A stretch of 64,000 nt of DNA, taken from Rallus limicola. Its lineage: Eukaryota > Chordata > Aves > Gruiformes > Rallidae. The DNA lies in NCBI GenBank assembly GCA_022605955.1, contig JAKCOZ010000005.1, positions 1,736,001 to 1,800,000 of the forward strand, written 5' to 3'. Position 1 is the stretch's first letter. Each line of letters begins with the position of its first letter. Shown piece after piece: positions 33,661 through 45,883 of this stretch. The position numbers were made by a program, and so were the translations under genes. The notes beneath the pieces were generated by a model. That model was given only the letters and a program-made list of their open reading frames with translations, was not told the DNA's origin and searched no databases.

Positions 33661-36600
33661 TTTTGCATCCGCGAGTGAGGTCTTGGGGGTGGTGGGTACC
33701 TGTCACCTGGCTCTGAGCGGGGGCACCCGGGAGGTCCTCAGGGAGCTGGAGCCCTCGCCCTGTGTAGGGGGGGCCTTGGCTGTCGCTGCGGAGACCCACC
33801 AGCTTTACGTTTCCTTTTTTATTCATCTTCCTGTGGGCTTTTTGAGCGGTTGGACTAACCTCGGGTTGTGTGTGCGCGTTACCGTCGTTCCAGAGAAGTT
33901 GGCTGTTTACAGAGCTGATCCAGAAACAGCTCTGCTGCTTCCTCCAGCAGCTTTTCAGGTATTAGTAGGGAAGCATGTAGCTGGCTTACTGTTCACAACT
34001 TGATCAAGTTTGTTTTTCTGCATCAACACAATAAAAAAGGCATACCTGCATCTTTATTAGCACAAGTAATCTTCCACTAAGAGCTATGCTGCTGCTGGGG
34101 AGCGAGAATATGGTGGTAAGATGCACTCAAAGAGCTTGGAAGAAAAGAAAGACTTATACTTCTTATCATCATTGTATTAATTACTGCAAATGTTCTAGAG
34201 GAAATCAGCATAAGCTGCTTTGAGGTAGGGGGAAGATGCAGAGGTTTTAGATAACCTTGCATGCTTAAAGCAAATCTCTTTCCAAAGGGAACTGAAAACT
34301 CAAAAAAAAATAAGTGTGATCTTTGTAAAAGATGTTGTGCAATATCTACTCAGAATATAAACTGTGTTCAAGACTAGTAGTGCTGGATGATTTATGAAGA
34401 ATCTGAAGGGGAAGCAGAAATGGGTTGGGGGAATAAAATCTGACAGAGAAGTATTTTCTTAGCTTTGAAGGCAGTAGTGTACTCCATTCCCCCAACACGA
34501 AGAGGGAGCCTGGAAAGAACTTTATGCCTGGGAGGAGAAGAAGTTGCTTAAATTTGGCTTGCTCACTGCATTTTGCAGGGGATGGATGGACTGTAAGGCC
34601 CAGCAAGGTTTTGGGGTGGGATTTTTTGTAACTGTTGCAACTTTAAGCAAAACAAGTAAGAATAAACGGACAGTGAGATAAAGTTGCAAAAAGGTAAAGG
34701 CAGTAGGAGAAAACATAGGGAAAAGTAATGGATGCTTAAAGTTGAATGCCCTTTTGTTGGAGGGGGACAACACTAAACTACTTAGCCCTGTCTTCTTAAA
34801 TCTGCTGTATTTGAACAGTCTTTTACATAAGGATGCTTGTTTAGTAAAAAAAATACACGAGGTCTCAAGAAATATTTTAAATTCCCATTGATTTAATAAA
34901 ATAGACTTTTTCTACTTAATTACAATATGATAGTAATCCTGACATAAAACATTCAGGTTCTTCTTTCCTTTTGTAGTAGTATTGTCATCACAAAGAACTC
35001 AAAGGTTGATCAGTGTATATAAAGATAAATTGATGACTTAATCAAAAAAAGATAAAAATAACTATGTAGCAGCAAAGTGAACTGAATGCCTTAAGTGGGA
35101 AATGATGCATTTCAAAATGTCAAGTAAAAAAAAATATTTTCCTGAAATTGTGTTCTTCTGTCTCTCAGTTCTCAGTGTAAGTTAATATGAAATTGCTGGT
35201 ACTTCCTATTCAGTGCTGCTATTATGTCTGTTATTTAGCTGAAGACACTTGAATTAAAATGTTGAAGAAAAATGCAGAGATGTTTGGGGGCTTGTTTTTC
35301 TTGTGTTAGGCTCTGGTATGGGACCAAAATGAAACCAGTATGGGGCTACCTAGAAAATAAGTGCCAGATTTGAATCTGATAAGAGTGCAATTGCATGGTG
35401 TTTGTCTGTAAGCCCTTGCAATCTTAAGGCTGTCTTAGGGAAGCTTTAAAAATTGCATTACATTAATATTGATAGGTAGGACAGTATAAGCATAATGTGA
35501 ACATGTCTAGAATTCATAAAATACAGGATGTGTTTTAAGATCAGCCCTAATGACATTTTGAAAATGACCCTTTTTATTTTAGAAGTATTGCTTTCAGTGT
35601 CCATGGTTAGTGTAGAAATTTCTGTGGCATTAATTTATTTTTAGAACAGTACAGCAAACTTAAAAATGAAAGAGTATTGCACCAATGTAAATTGTTTGCT
35701 TTTTGGAAGTGTAACTGTAAACATATCCACATCTTGTACTTAAAATAGAGCAATGTGTAACTACTTACCAGAACCAGAGTTGGGTTTTTATCAGTGGTAG
35801 TCAGTAACATCAGTTATCTAACACAGCATTCATCCAGCCACTCTGTATGTGGCACTGTTTTTTGCAGAAGCTGTTCCCAGACTGGATGAGTAAATGAGTA
35901 AACTGTTTCATAGCATGCTAGTAAAAATGAACCTCAGTATATTAAGATCTAGAATAAAATGTTTTCCAATCATTTCTTCAAAGCTCACATTAAAAAAAAA
36001 ATGATGAGAAGTACTGTTTTGAGCTATACCTTAGTAGAAACACAACCTGAAATTCTTTACTTGGAGTAGGTTTAATTTGTTCCAAGTGGTGGCTAATTGA
36101 GAGCAGTTTGATTGAAGGAACTGAAATAGGGGAGTTGTGTCACAGAACTTGTAACTTTTCAGATGCATAGCATAAAGTTACAAACAAAGCAACACTTACA
36201 AAGCCCAGCCATAACTGGAAACTTGCAGTAGGTAGTATGCCAGAGCCAGGTGGTATTTGTGGGAAGAGTATGTCACTAAGTCAGATGCAGAGGTTCATTA
36301 TTGGCTGATGACCTGTGCGAAATAATTTGGTCCATATAGAGTTTGTAGCATAAGTTTCACTGTTGTAGTTGATTTTAGTAGCTGTAGGAGTACAGACAGC
36401 AGGTCACTGGTGTCTGATAGGGTCTTCTGTTTAGATTCTGTTCACAGCAGAAAAGAAGGTGGCAGTGACAGTGCCCTGTCACAAGGTGAGTGCTGAAAGG
36501 TTGCATGAGGTCAGCCTGCAGCTGGACAAAATACATGGGAAAAATTCATCAGGGCCTCTTAGTATTAGGGAAGCTACCTCAGGATCCTGGAAGTCCTTAA

Positions 36601-39600
36601 GTGGCAAATTAGTGGAGACTCAAAGAATGTTTTGAGAGAGTGTCACCACATCTGTACATGCAATTACCATTCTTCCATTTGCATTTCCAAAGACATCTGT
36701 AGAGACAAGAACTAGGTGGACCTTTGTTCTGACTGAGCATAGCCATCCTGTTCAGTTTCTACAAGTGGAAGGTTTTGTTTTTTTTAAAAAGCAATCATTG
36801 AATCAATACCCTGAATAAGCATTTAGTATTTTCTAATGTATAAAGCAAAAGGGTACGTGTGAACTGTATGCTTTTTTCTGTCAATAATTAACAATTCTTC
36901 TTGATACTTTTGCAAGTACTAGGCTTGTGACTAAGAAGTATCTGCTGGTTATAAATGAAACTGTGCAAGTTTCCTGCCTGAGGGGAAACTCATCTGCTGA
37001 AGCAAATGGTAGAAATAATTTGGTGACTACAGCAGAATTGCATTTGGCTAGGCTGGTAGGTTGATACTAATACGGTGATATAGAGTTAAATCTGGGACAG
37101 AGCTGAGGCCATGTGGGTTTTTTCTCCCTACACTACTAATGTTTTTGATGGTGTTTTGTTGAAGGTGTCTGCTGTGCACTGCTGCACTGGGACTAGAATA
37201 GGAGCTTTGTGGCAAAGGGTTGTTTTCATCTCCCTGTGCTAATAACCACTGTACATTGCATCATGAACTTCCTGAATTTTGCTGCTTTCTGAATGCTTTC
37301 TGACATTAAGAGGATATTTGTAGGGCTTACTTCAGGCATGCAACTTAAAAATTGGGGTTTTAACCATGGTTGTCTGTCTATGCTGTAGAATGGCATAAAA
37401 CTATATCGAAGGTGGTCAGGCATCTCTATTTCAGTAACTAAAGCAGATAGCACAAATGTTTCTTTCCTCTTTTCTTTGTCCTCCCCACCCTCTAGACATT
37501 CTTGTTTTTGATTCAATTGAGTATGTAGTTTAGAATGTTGTCTGCCTTCTTAGTATTAGTGGTATTTGGGTTAGTTGAAGTACTAGGATGGATAGATGGA
37601 TGCTCCTGGGTAATCTGTCGGGCCTGGGCTGTATGGTTAGCTAAAACAACAAAGTTGCCTGAATAAATCCCTGAGCACTCTTGTCACATTCCAGTAGCTG
37701 ATCCTGCTTTGAGCAGGCACTATAACTTTAGAGATGGCCTGAGTCCCCTTGCAGTCTTAATTGTTTTGTGAGAGTGGTATTCCAGAGTAAAACAATCTTG
37801 TAAATCATGAATTACTAGGTAAATTATTCAGCTGAGGAATCAAAATCTTTGGGGTATGACATTACTTACAAAAATTTACAAAAGCAAAAAAAAAAGCCCA
37901 AGCCTTAAAGCAGTAGCTAATGTTGATTCTGTGTAGAATATTTTGTATTGTGTGTTTTCAAATACCCTTTGAAAGGCGGGATTGGTGGAGAAGTGTGAAT
38001 CCTAAGGGCAACATGGAGAAAAGCACAACTTTAGATGTAGCTGAGAAGCAAGAGACCCAATGAAAAGTTGGGAATTTTTGAAAGTAAATCTCTGAAAGAG
38101 TGGATGTGAAAGCATTATTCTGTAAGGAGAAACATTGCAACAGAACGAAACTTCTTAGGCTTTGTCAAACAATGCTGGTAATTGGCTTGGCTGTAAGGCA
38201 TGGAAAAAAAAATCTTGGCCAAGTGCATCAGAACGAAACAGCCTGGGATGCCATCAGTTTCAGTATTGCATTTTTCTGGTATCTGCATCCAGAAGATACT
38301 GGGCAGGAACAGAATTTCAGGTGTGCTGTTAGCTGAGAACAAAACAGGGAGAAAGAGATGAAAAAGTTGGTGAGTAGTTCTATAGCAGATTAAATTCATG
38401 TTGAGTTTCCTGTTGATTTGTGTCTTCAGCTGATTGGCTTTAAGGGCTTCTTGCCATGATTCAAGGATTTATAAAGATTATTCTGGTAATAAATCCATGG
38501 TGTTCAATAACACAAGTTTATGCTACTGTTTTCTTCTGGCTGCGGCACTCAGTAGTATACTTGGTGGTGTTGGGCTGCTTGTCTTTATGAAACCTGTATG
38601 GAATTAATTAGCTTTTAAGACCCCAGTCTCTACAGCAAACTTGTATGAAATGGTGATTTGGCTCAAAGTTTGAGAGGAAGAGTGTAACAACACAAATAGG
38701 CTGAGAAAGCTCTCAAACGTACTGCAGCAAATCTGCACATATCCATGTCTACTGCTGGGGTAGCTTTTGGTGGCTAATAGTGCAAAGCACTGGCAGGCTC
38801 AAGAAGAAGAGGTGTGATCTGTAGTTAGCTGTAGTTGCCTACACTAAGATTTGGCTGGAACATCCTGATGAACACTTCCACCCTTTGTTTCTGTGGGAAC
38901 ATTAATCAGAACAATGGAAGATTGTATGGTTACGAAGTATGACATCCCTAGTAAGAGTTTTCTCCACAACTTCATGGATGAAAATTGATTTAAGTATCAG
39001 AGTTCATAAATGTTTTTATAAGCACTGAAACAGCTGAGTTATTTTGGGGTTTTCTCCAAGGTTTGCTGCCAATATTGAAAGACCTTGAAGTATTCTTGTA
39101 GGCTTCCTGTTCTAGTACTAGAAACATGCTATTCTTACCTAGCTCTCAAGATCAGAGTTTTTTATTATGATACTGTAGTTTTTAGATGTAAATGAATTTT
39201 CAGAATCAAAGTTGTGAGATGCAGTTTCTGGTCTGAGTACAGCAGTTGAGGTATTTGAGCTGAACGATTTGAGTGAGACAGAAATGAGTGGTTGTTCAGT
39301 TGCACCTGTATTTAAGCAAATGAAGTTGTCTTTGAAGATCCTGTAGATAAGCCTCAAACCAATACAGGTTCAATCTTCTTGTTAACTCTGTTAATCTCAT
39401 CTGTAAGGAGGCACTAAATTTGTTAAAGTGGCTGGATTAAATAAATTACTAAATCTTTTAGTGGAAAGACAATGTGTTAGAACTATATTCCTGAAACACT
39501 AGCCTTTCAGGACGACTACTGTACACGTCATTGGAAAACTTGTAATTTAAACCCAACAGTATTTTTAAAAATACTGAATTTATGGGATGACTTATTGAAG

Positions 39601-42600
39601 TATTGGTTCATTTTTTCTCTCAATTTTTAGCAATCTGAATGCATCTGACAGATGTGTTATGAGCATCAAAGTCCTTGTGTTTTTTCTTGCTAAGGAGTTT
39701 TCCTGCTGTGGCTACGAATTCCTTTCCAGATGATTAGTACTTTCCACAGTATATTGCTGCTGCCATGTTTTGTGAAGTTGTCCATGTTACCCCATAAAAC
39801 TGCTACTGTCTCTGGTATGCAGGCTAGTTTTGTTAATTCTTAAGTTAGCCATCATTCAGTGTTAGGCAGACACCACAAAAAAAAAAGAACAACCCTAAAC
39901 AAACCCAACAACAAAAGAAAACCCGACAAAAGCCCCCGCCAAAATCCAAACAACAAACTAATGGCAAGATAACCACGGAGTTATTGTGAAAATTGCACTT
40001 GTTTTGAGGAAGCTCTGGCTGCTGTATGTCAGCTTATTACTTCACAAGGAATGCAGGAAATGGTCTGACTTGTTATCGTTGCTTCTGTATTTAGTGCTAG
40101 GGCTCTAGGGATTATGTGCACTGATTTGTGACAACTAGAAAGTATTTCTTAAGAATGAATTACCAAATAATATGTTCTGTACTTGTTTAGCACTAGAACA
40201 AATTATAAATAGAATATGAAAAGCCTTGTTTCTCTTTTTTAAATTGTTGTGCAACTCATCTGAAGTAGAGAAGACTGTTAACATGTACATGAGCAGATGG
40301 TGAGATTACCTCTTCTTAAGGTAAAAGGATTTATCTTTAATAAAGTCACCCCTTGCTCATTAAGATAGGAAACTAATTTAGATTTTGGGACTATTTATCC
40401 TGGTAGAGTCGTAATATTCTGTATTGATTCTCCTGAAGTTTCTCACCAGACATGTATATGGACCTCATTTAAAAAAAAAAAAAAACAAAAAACCCAAAAA
40501 AACCCACACAGCTTCTTCATGGTTCAACTTTATGTATTTGCTAGAGTAGTATAGATGTAAATATATTTCAGGTTTTATATAAGCCTCTGTAAATGAAAGT
40601 CTGGTTTGAAATTAATTACCATTCCATGCAGAGGCTTTGATCTGAAGGAGTTGGTCAGGCATCTTGCTGTTTCGTGGTTCTTGATATTAATAAATTTTTC
40701 TTGCTGTGTTTTGTTTTATTTTTTACTCCTTTAAAATAATAATGAGCAGTGCTTAACTAAATAAAATGACATAGTAATAGACAAGTACTTGACTGGGTGA
40801 ATTAACTTTAGACTCTAATCAAATTTCTTCAAAATTGCCACCAAGGAAATGCTGCGAAACTGCAAGACTGGAGGTGGAAAACGGGGTCTGTAGGCTCATG
40901 TTTGGTCACATCTGGTCGAATACTTAAGAAAATACTGCTTAAAGTTAACAAATTCTCCCTGCAGGAGACAGAAACAGGCAGTATCAGTGAGTCACTGCTA
41001 TGGCAGTGGAAATAGGTGAGTTGGTATAAAGCATGAATGTGGCCATTTAATTTCAAATCTAGGGGAGAGAAAAATGGTAGAAGATTATTTTATCAATTCC
41101 AGATTTCTTTTAGAATTCTTTCCTTTGCTTCTAGTTTCCCTCTGCCACCCCCTTTTTTTTTTTTAAGAAAAAAACAAAACAAAAAACAACCAAAACCAAA
41201 AGAAGCATTTGACCCATTCTTTAAGTGTTTGGAAGGAGTTGTGTTCTTGAAGGTGAACAGATTGGCAGTTGGAAACTGATTATTACTGTTACTTAGAATA
41301 GTATGCTGCAGTTGAGATGAGAAGAATCCTGACTCTCTAAGGATTACTTCTAGGTCTTCTGATGCCTTCCAGTTGTTGCAAACTTCTTGTGAATTTACAG
41401 TCAGTAATGGTTCAGGTACCTGTGTTTCCTATTTCTGGGATTTGACTTGAAACATTTTTCTTAGTATTTGAGGAGTTTCCTACTGATCTTCCAAATAGAA
41501 TTTGCCCTTTTCCTTGCATGTGTTCGAGAAGTTTCAATTTTGCTTGCTCTCTGCCTTTGAATCTAGATGTCTGCAAGCCAGGAGTTCAAAGTGAAGCTAA
41601 ACTTCTGTGAAAATGTTAACTGATGTGGTGTACTTAGCATTTAAAAGAAGGCTGGTCTTTATTTTAATCATGCTTGTGACTGTGGAGTTTTTCTTCTGAT
41701 GTTTTGTCACGTGAATTTACTACTTAAAATGTGTGCAGGATAAAGTTTTGTGAAAACTATTGCAATTTTACCTGACTCTTTAAATCAGCTTTTCAATTCA
41801 AACTGTGAAAACTGCAGTCTGCTTATAAAACTTGACAGAAACTTAGGCACAGATTTGGTTTTAGAAGTTTCCAAAGGACAGTGCTTACAGTCATCAAATT
41901 AAGTGTATGCATTTGTCTTGCCAGAAAGAAAAGGCAACTTTTCAGATAACCAGTAATAATATTCTTCTGTCTGAAATATTAAAGTCATTGGAGTTGTCAG
42001 TGCCAGTGGGAAGTCATACACTGACAGAACTGCAGCAGTGTAATGCTAAATTGTAAAATGAACAAGTGATTATGGAGTGCTTAGGATTCTCTAGATGTTA
42101 GGATGGAATGTGCCGCAGTGGCTGTGCGCCGTGTTTGAGTGCTCAGGAACGTATGCTTATCTGCTGTCCTGACTGTGGAACAGTGTCTTATTGTGAGTAG
42201 GAGCCTGCTTGCCAAGTATGAACATCAAAGATCTCGCTTTCAGCAAAAAAATAAGGCTTCCTACTTTTTAAGGAGCCAGAATTGTACTACAGAGTTACTT
42301 TTGAAGACCATGTAATACTGATATTTTCTCCTTAAAAAATCAGTTGCTGCTGTAATTATCATCAATCAGCACTAAAATGCATGGATAATCTTCAAAGTTG
42401 TATCCCAGACACTTGTGAATAGTCTCAGAAGGTATGATCCTATTTTAGTTTGTCTTCCTGAATTTTATTCAGAAAAAACCTGCTACTATTTAAAATCCTT
42501 AGACAACAGCAAGATTGTGAAAATTGCACTTACCTCATGCTGCTGCTTCTTGGAAAAGCCAAGTAGGGATTACTGAGAGGACTTGAGATGTCAGGGTGTT

Positions 42601-44791
42601 CTTGCATCTGAAAATCTGTCATAGCAATTTTAACCAGCTATAACTTAATTAAGACTTTAAAGCCTGGCTTGACTATCTCACAGTCCAAGCAGTTGGTGTA
42701 AAGTATACTAAACTTACTGTTAGGATGTTATCTGTGGCTAGCAGGCCTAGACCATCTACAGAATATCCAGTACATGATTAGAATGACTGTCCTGCATGCA
42801 GGTGGACAGTAAATCATCGAATGCTCTGAAGGCCACTGCTGAGCTGTAAATGGAACCAGGGATCTGCACTGTCTGCAAAGGAACCCAGGAAAAAAAGTTG
42901 AAGGCTTGTTTTGGGGTTTTTAATCAATCCCCCAATCAGGTTCAACATGTAGCTATGCAAAGAGGCTGTAGGTAGGACAGGACTTCATCCTAATGGCAAC
43001 AGTGTGGCTTTAATGAATGTCAAACTGCAGCCTAATGTATAGAAAAAGATGTGGTGTCAACTTCTGCAGCCTTCATGTGGCTCAAATATCATAATCTCTT
43101 GGAATGGGTATGTAATAGTAACTTCCAAAGCTCTCTTTAACGCTTTATTTCACAAGGCTTTAGTTGTGAGGTTTATAGGAGTTTACAATGTTTAGTCTGC
43201 TGTTTCAGTTGTTCTGCAGATGCCCTCTTTAATTTAAATCTTGTCTTGGTACCTGTATTATCACTTCTGGTTTAATTTTGCTTTGTGCAGTATTTCATCT
43301 GAGTTTCTTTTCAGACTTAGCTGAAATACATAAAATGTCTTATAAAGATGTCAGTGATTCACAATATAAGCCACTGAAATTAAGATAAAATGAAAGCTTG
43401 ACCTGAGTCTTAAAGAATTTGAAGTATATGTTAGAAATCCATTAAAAATCTTGTTGTCTGCCCGGCTAGTCCTCAGAAGTACAGTCAAGTTTTTTTTAAA
43501 GCACATATCTCTGGTCTGATTGAAGGGGGAAAAGAATAATCTTATGGGAGTGAAGAGCAAGGGAACATAAAGACAGACTTTTGAGTTATGTTATTTGTTG
43601 CAGAGAATTCTCTTAATTTGTAAATTATTACATGACTTAAGCCTGTGATGATTTGCATCCAAAGGGCTAATCTGCTCCAGTGAAAAGGTGTTTTAAGGGG
43701 GACTGCTGTTTGTTAACTCTCCTAGCAGAAACTCATTATTCATGACTCCTATCTTGCTACTTGATATGAATAGTAGCTGTTTCTGGAGGGAATTCTATCT
43801 CTTGGACTCAACTCTGATGCCTCTGTGTGTAAAAGCTATAGAATAAAGTAGAAATAATACAGAAAAATATCACTCTTCTGATAAGCTCTTGTAAGTCTAT
43901 GTTAATAAAGAGGCATATATATCTTGGTGAATATAGGAAGTTGTATAACAGTACTGAGCACAAAATTGGAATTGAGAGAAATGTAAGATGTCATTGTCTT
44001 GGTGGTGGCCTTATGCAAAACTGACCTTTCAGGGTTTGTTCCTTTTAGTAGTGAATGACACGTACTTGAAGGGGCTGTTAAAGGGATTACTTGATAAACA
44101 GTTTTACTTAAATAGCATATTTTGCTTGTCCAAGAAATAGTATTTCATAAGCATTATTTCCCTCGCTAGGAAGGGAAAGCAGTATTTTCGGCAGGAAGGG
44201 AGGTCCTTCAGCATCTTTATGACCGTTGTAATCATGGTACAGCAGTTTGATCGGTCTACAGCTGTGTCTTTTAATAAGCTGAAGTAAAGTTGAAGTCCTC
44301 TTGATGATGTGCAATATCAATTTTAGATATTTGATAGTTTATGGAATGATTTCTGCTTCTGAGACTGAACCTGGCTAAGTGTTCAGAGTTGCTCAAATCT
44401 GAAAATGGGTCCCTCTGTGTAGCTTTTCTGTGTCTTTGGTTTGGTGGTGCAAGAAGCAGCAAAGTGTTTACCTGCTGGTAAGTACTGGAAAAAAAACCCC
44501 GGGTCTCGCATAATTCAAAGGGTGTGAATTTAATTGTGTGGCTTTGCTTTTTAACTTTGACTGAAAAAAAAAAAAAAAAGTCTTTCTGAAACTTGATGTC
44601 CTGGGTTTCTGAAGGACAGGCGCAGCCTTGTCAGTAGGTGATGTATGACTTAGTAGTTCTCCATGTACAACTTCCTTTATGCATTTTCATGTTTCATTTC
44701 CTTTTCAGATCTGCTAAGCCTATTCTGGAGCCAAGGTTGGATGACCGGTGCAAGGGAAGTGTTGCTTCTTTAAATGGACATCTGTTCTTAA
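33130..44791 (+). promoter_or_regulatory. PIK3C2A: Three upstream ORFs in the predicted PIK3C2A leader
   Basis: If exon 1 (ending 33162) joins 44709, the leader carries three short ORFs before the main ATG at 44795. uORF1 starts at 33130 (G at -3, G at +4), crosses the junction and stops at TAA 44715-44717 after 13 codons. uORF2 is 44741-44773 (10 codons, weak context). uORF3 is 44774-44791 (5 codons) and directly abuts uORF2. uORF2 and uORF3 are certain as sequence; uORF1 depends on the splice. Confidence 0.5.
33163..44708 (+). other. PIK3C2A: Putative PIK3C2A intron 1 (11.5 kb)
   Basis: AT-rich, with no CR1, LTR or exon that I can recognise. It holds A/C-only tracts (about 39874-39958, 40470-40509, 41166-41203) and an A15 run at about 44564-44578. 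First introns of CpG-island genes often hold enhancers, but none can be named from sequence. Confidence 0.45.
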
Positions 44792-45883
44792 AATATGGCC
44801 CAGATATCCAGTGGCAATGGATATAAACAGCGCTCCTCGCCTTCTTTGGCAGCCACCAGGTCAAAAGATGTGGACAAAGAGGAGGCGTTGCAGATGGAAG
44901 CTGAGGCATTAGCTAAGATACAGAAAGAAAGAGGTGTAGCTGGCAATAAACAGAGTTTTCATTCTTTAAGCAGCACCAGACAAAAAGCAGAAACTCATAA
45001 CAAACAAGACCATGATCTCATGGTGTTTCCAGAGTCCGATGCCAAGAGCATGGAAGATAAACTAAGTACCATTGACATAGAGAAGCTTACACATGCAGAA
45101 CTAGAGAAACTGCTGCTGGATGACAGTTTTGAATCTAGTAAAGTACCTACATTACCTGCGAGTCCTATTTTGAGCCCTTCTCTGTCTTCACAATTTTACC
45201 TTGGGCCTTCGGGTCAGCGAAGACAGTGGACACCTGGGATACCAGCACCTGCTACATGCACTTTACCTGCTATTTACCCCTCAGCTTCTTATACAAAACA
45301 GACTGGTGTCTTTCAAAACGGATTCCATCCAAGTATGACCTCCTATCACTCTAGAGAGCCTATTTATCTTGGTCTTCCGAGACACTCGCAATACGTTTCA
45401 TACCCATTGGCAGCTACTGCACCTTTCCATCCACAAGGAAGCCTACCTATATATCCTCCAGTGCTTACACCAGAAATGGCAAAAGTATTTGACAAAATTG
45501 CAAGCACCTCAGAATTTCTGAAAAATGGGAAGTCAAGCACGGACTTAGAAATGACTGCTATAAAGTCTGCAGTTTCTAACCTGCCAGCCTCAGAAAGCTG
45601 TGGGGATGTTAGTAAATTTGACTGGCTAGATTTGGATCCTCTAAGTAAACCTAAAGTTGATAGTGCGGAGCCTTTAAATAAGACAGAAAATGATGGAGAG
45701 GGGTCTTCAGGTATAAATGCTGAAGATCCGTGGGATGCTGTGCTGTTAGAAGAAAAGCTGTTAGTAACTTGTCATCTAGAAAGAAAAATTAATGGAAAAT
45801 CTTCTGGAGCAACAGTTACAAGGAGCCAGTCCTTAAACATGCGAACAACTCAACTTACAAAATTACAGGGCCAAACATCACAG
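44709..45883 (+). CDS. PIK3C2A: PIK3C2A first coding exon (5' UTR 44709-44794, CDS from 44795)
   Basis: The acceptor TTTTCAG ends at 44708 and the donor CAG|GTATGT is at 45884, phase 0. It encodes residues 1-363, starting [12 protein letters not shown] and ending [28 protein letters not shown] and [11 protein letters not shown] are nearly identical to human. One large exon coding for the whole disordered tail is normal for this gene. Confidence 0.96.

Noticed and set aside
33239..34003. 254-codon ORF on the + strand in the CpG island
   Set aside because: Long stop-free frames are expected in very GC-rich DNA; other frames there are open too. The protein has no domain, and the frame runs out into AT-rich intron.
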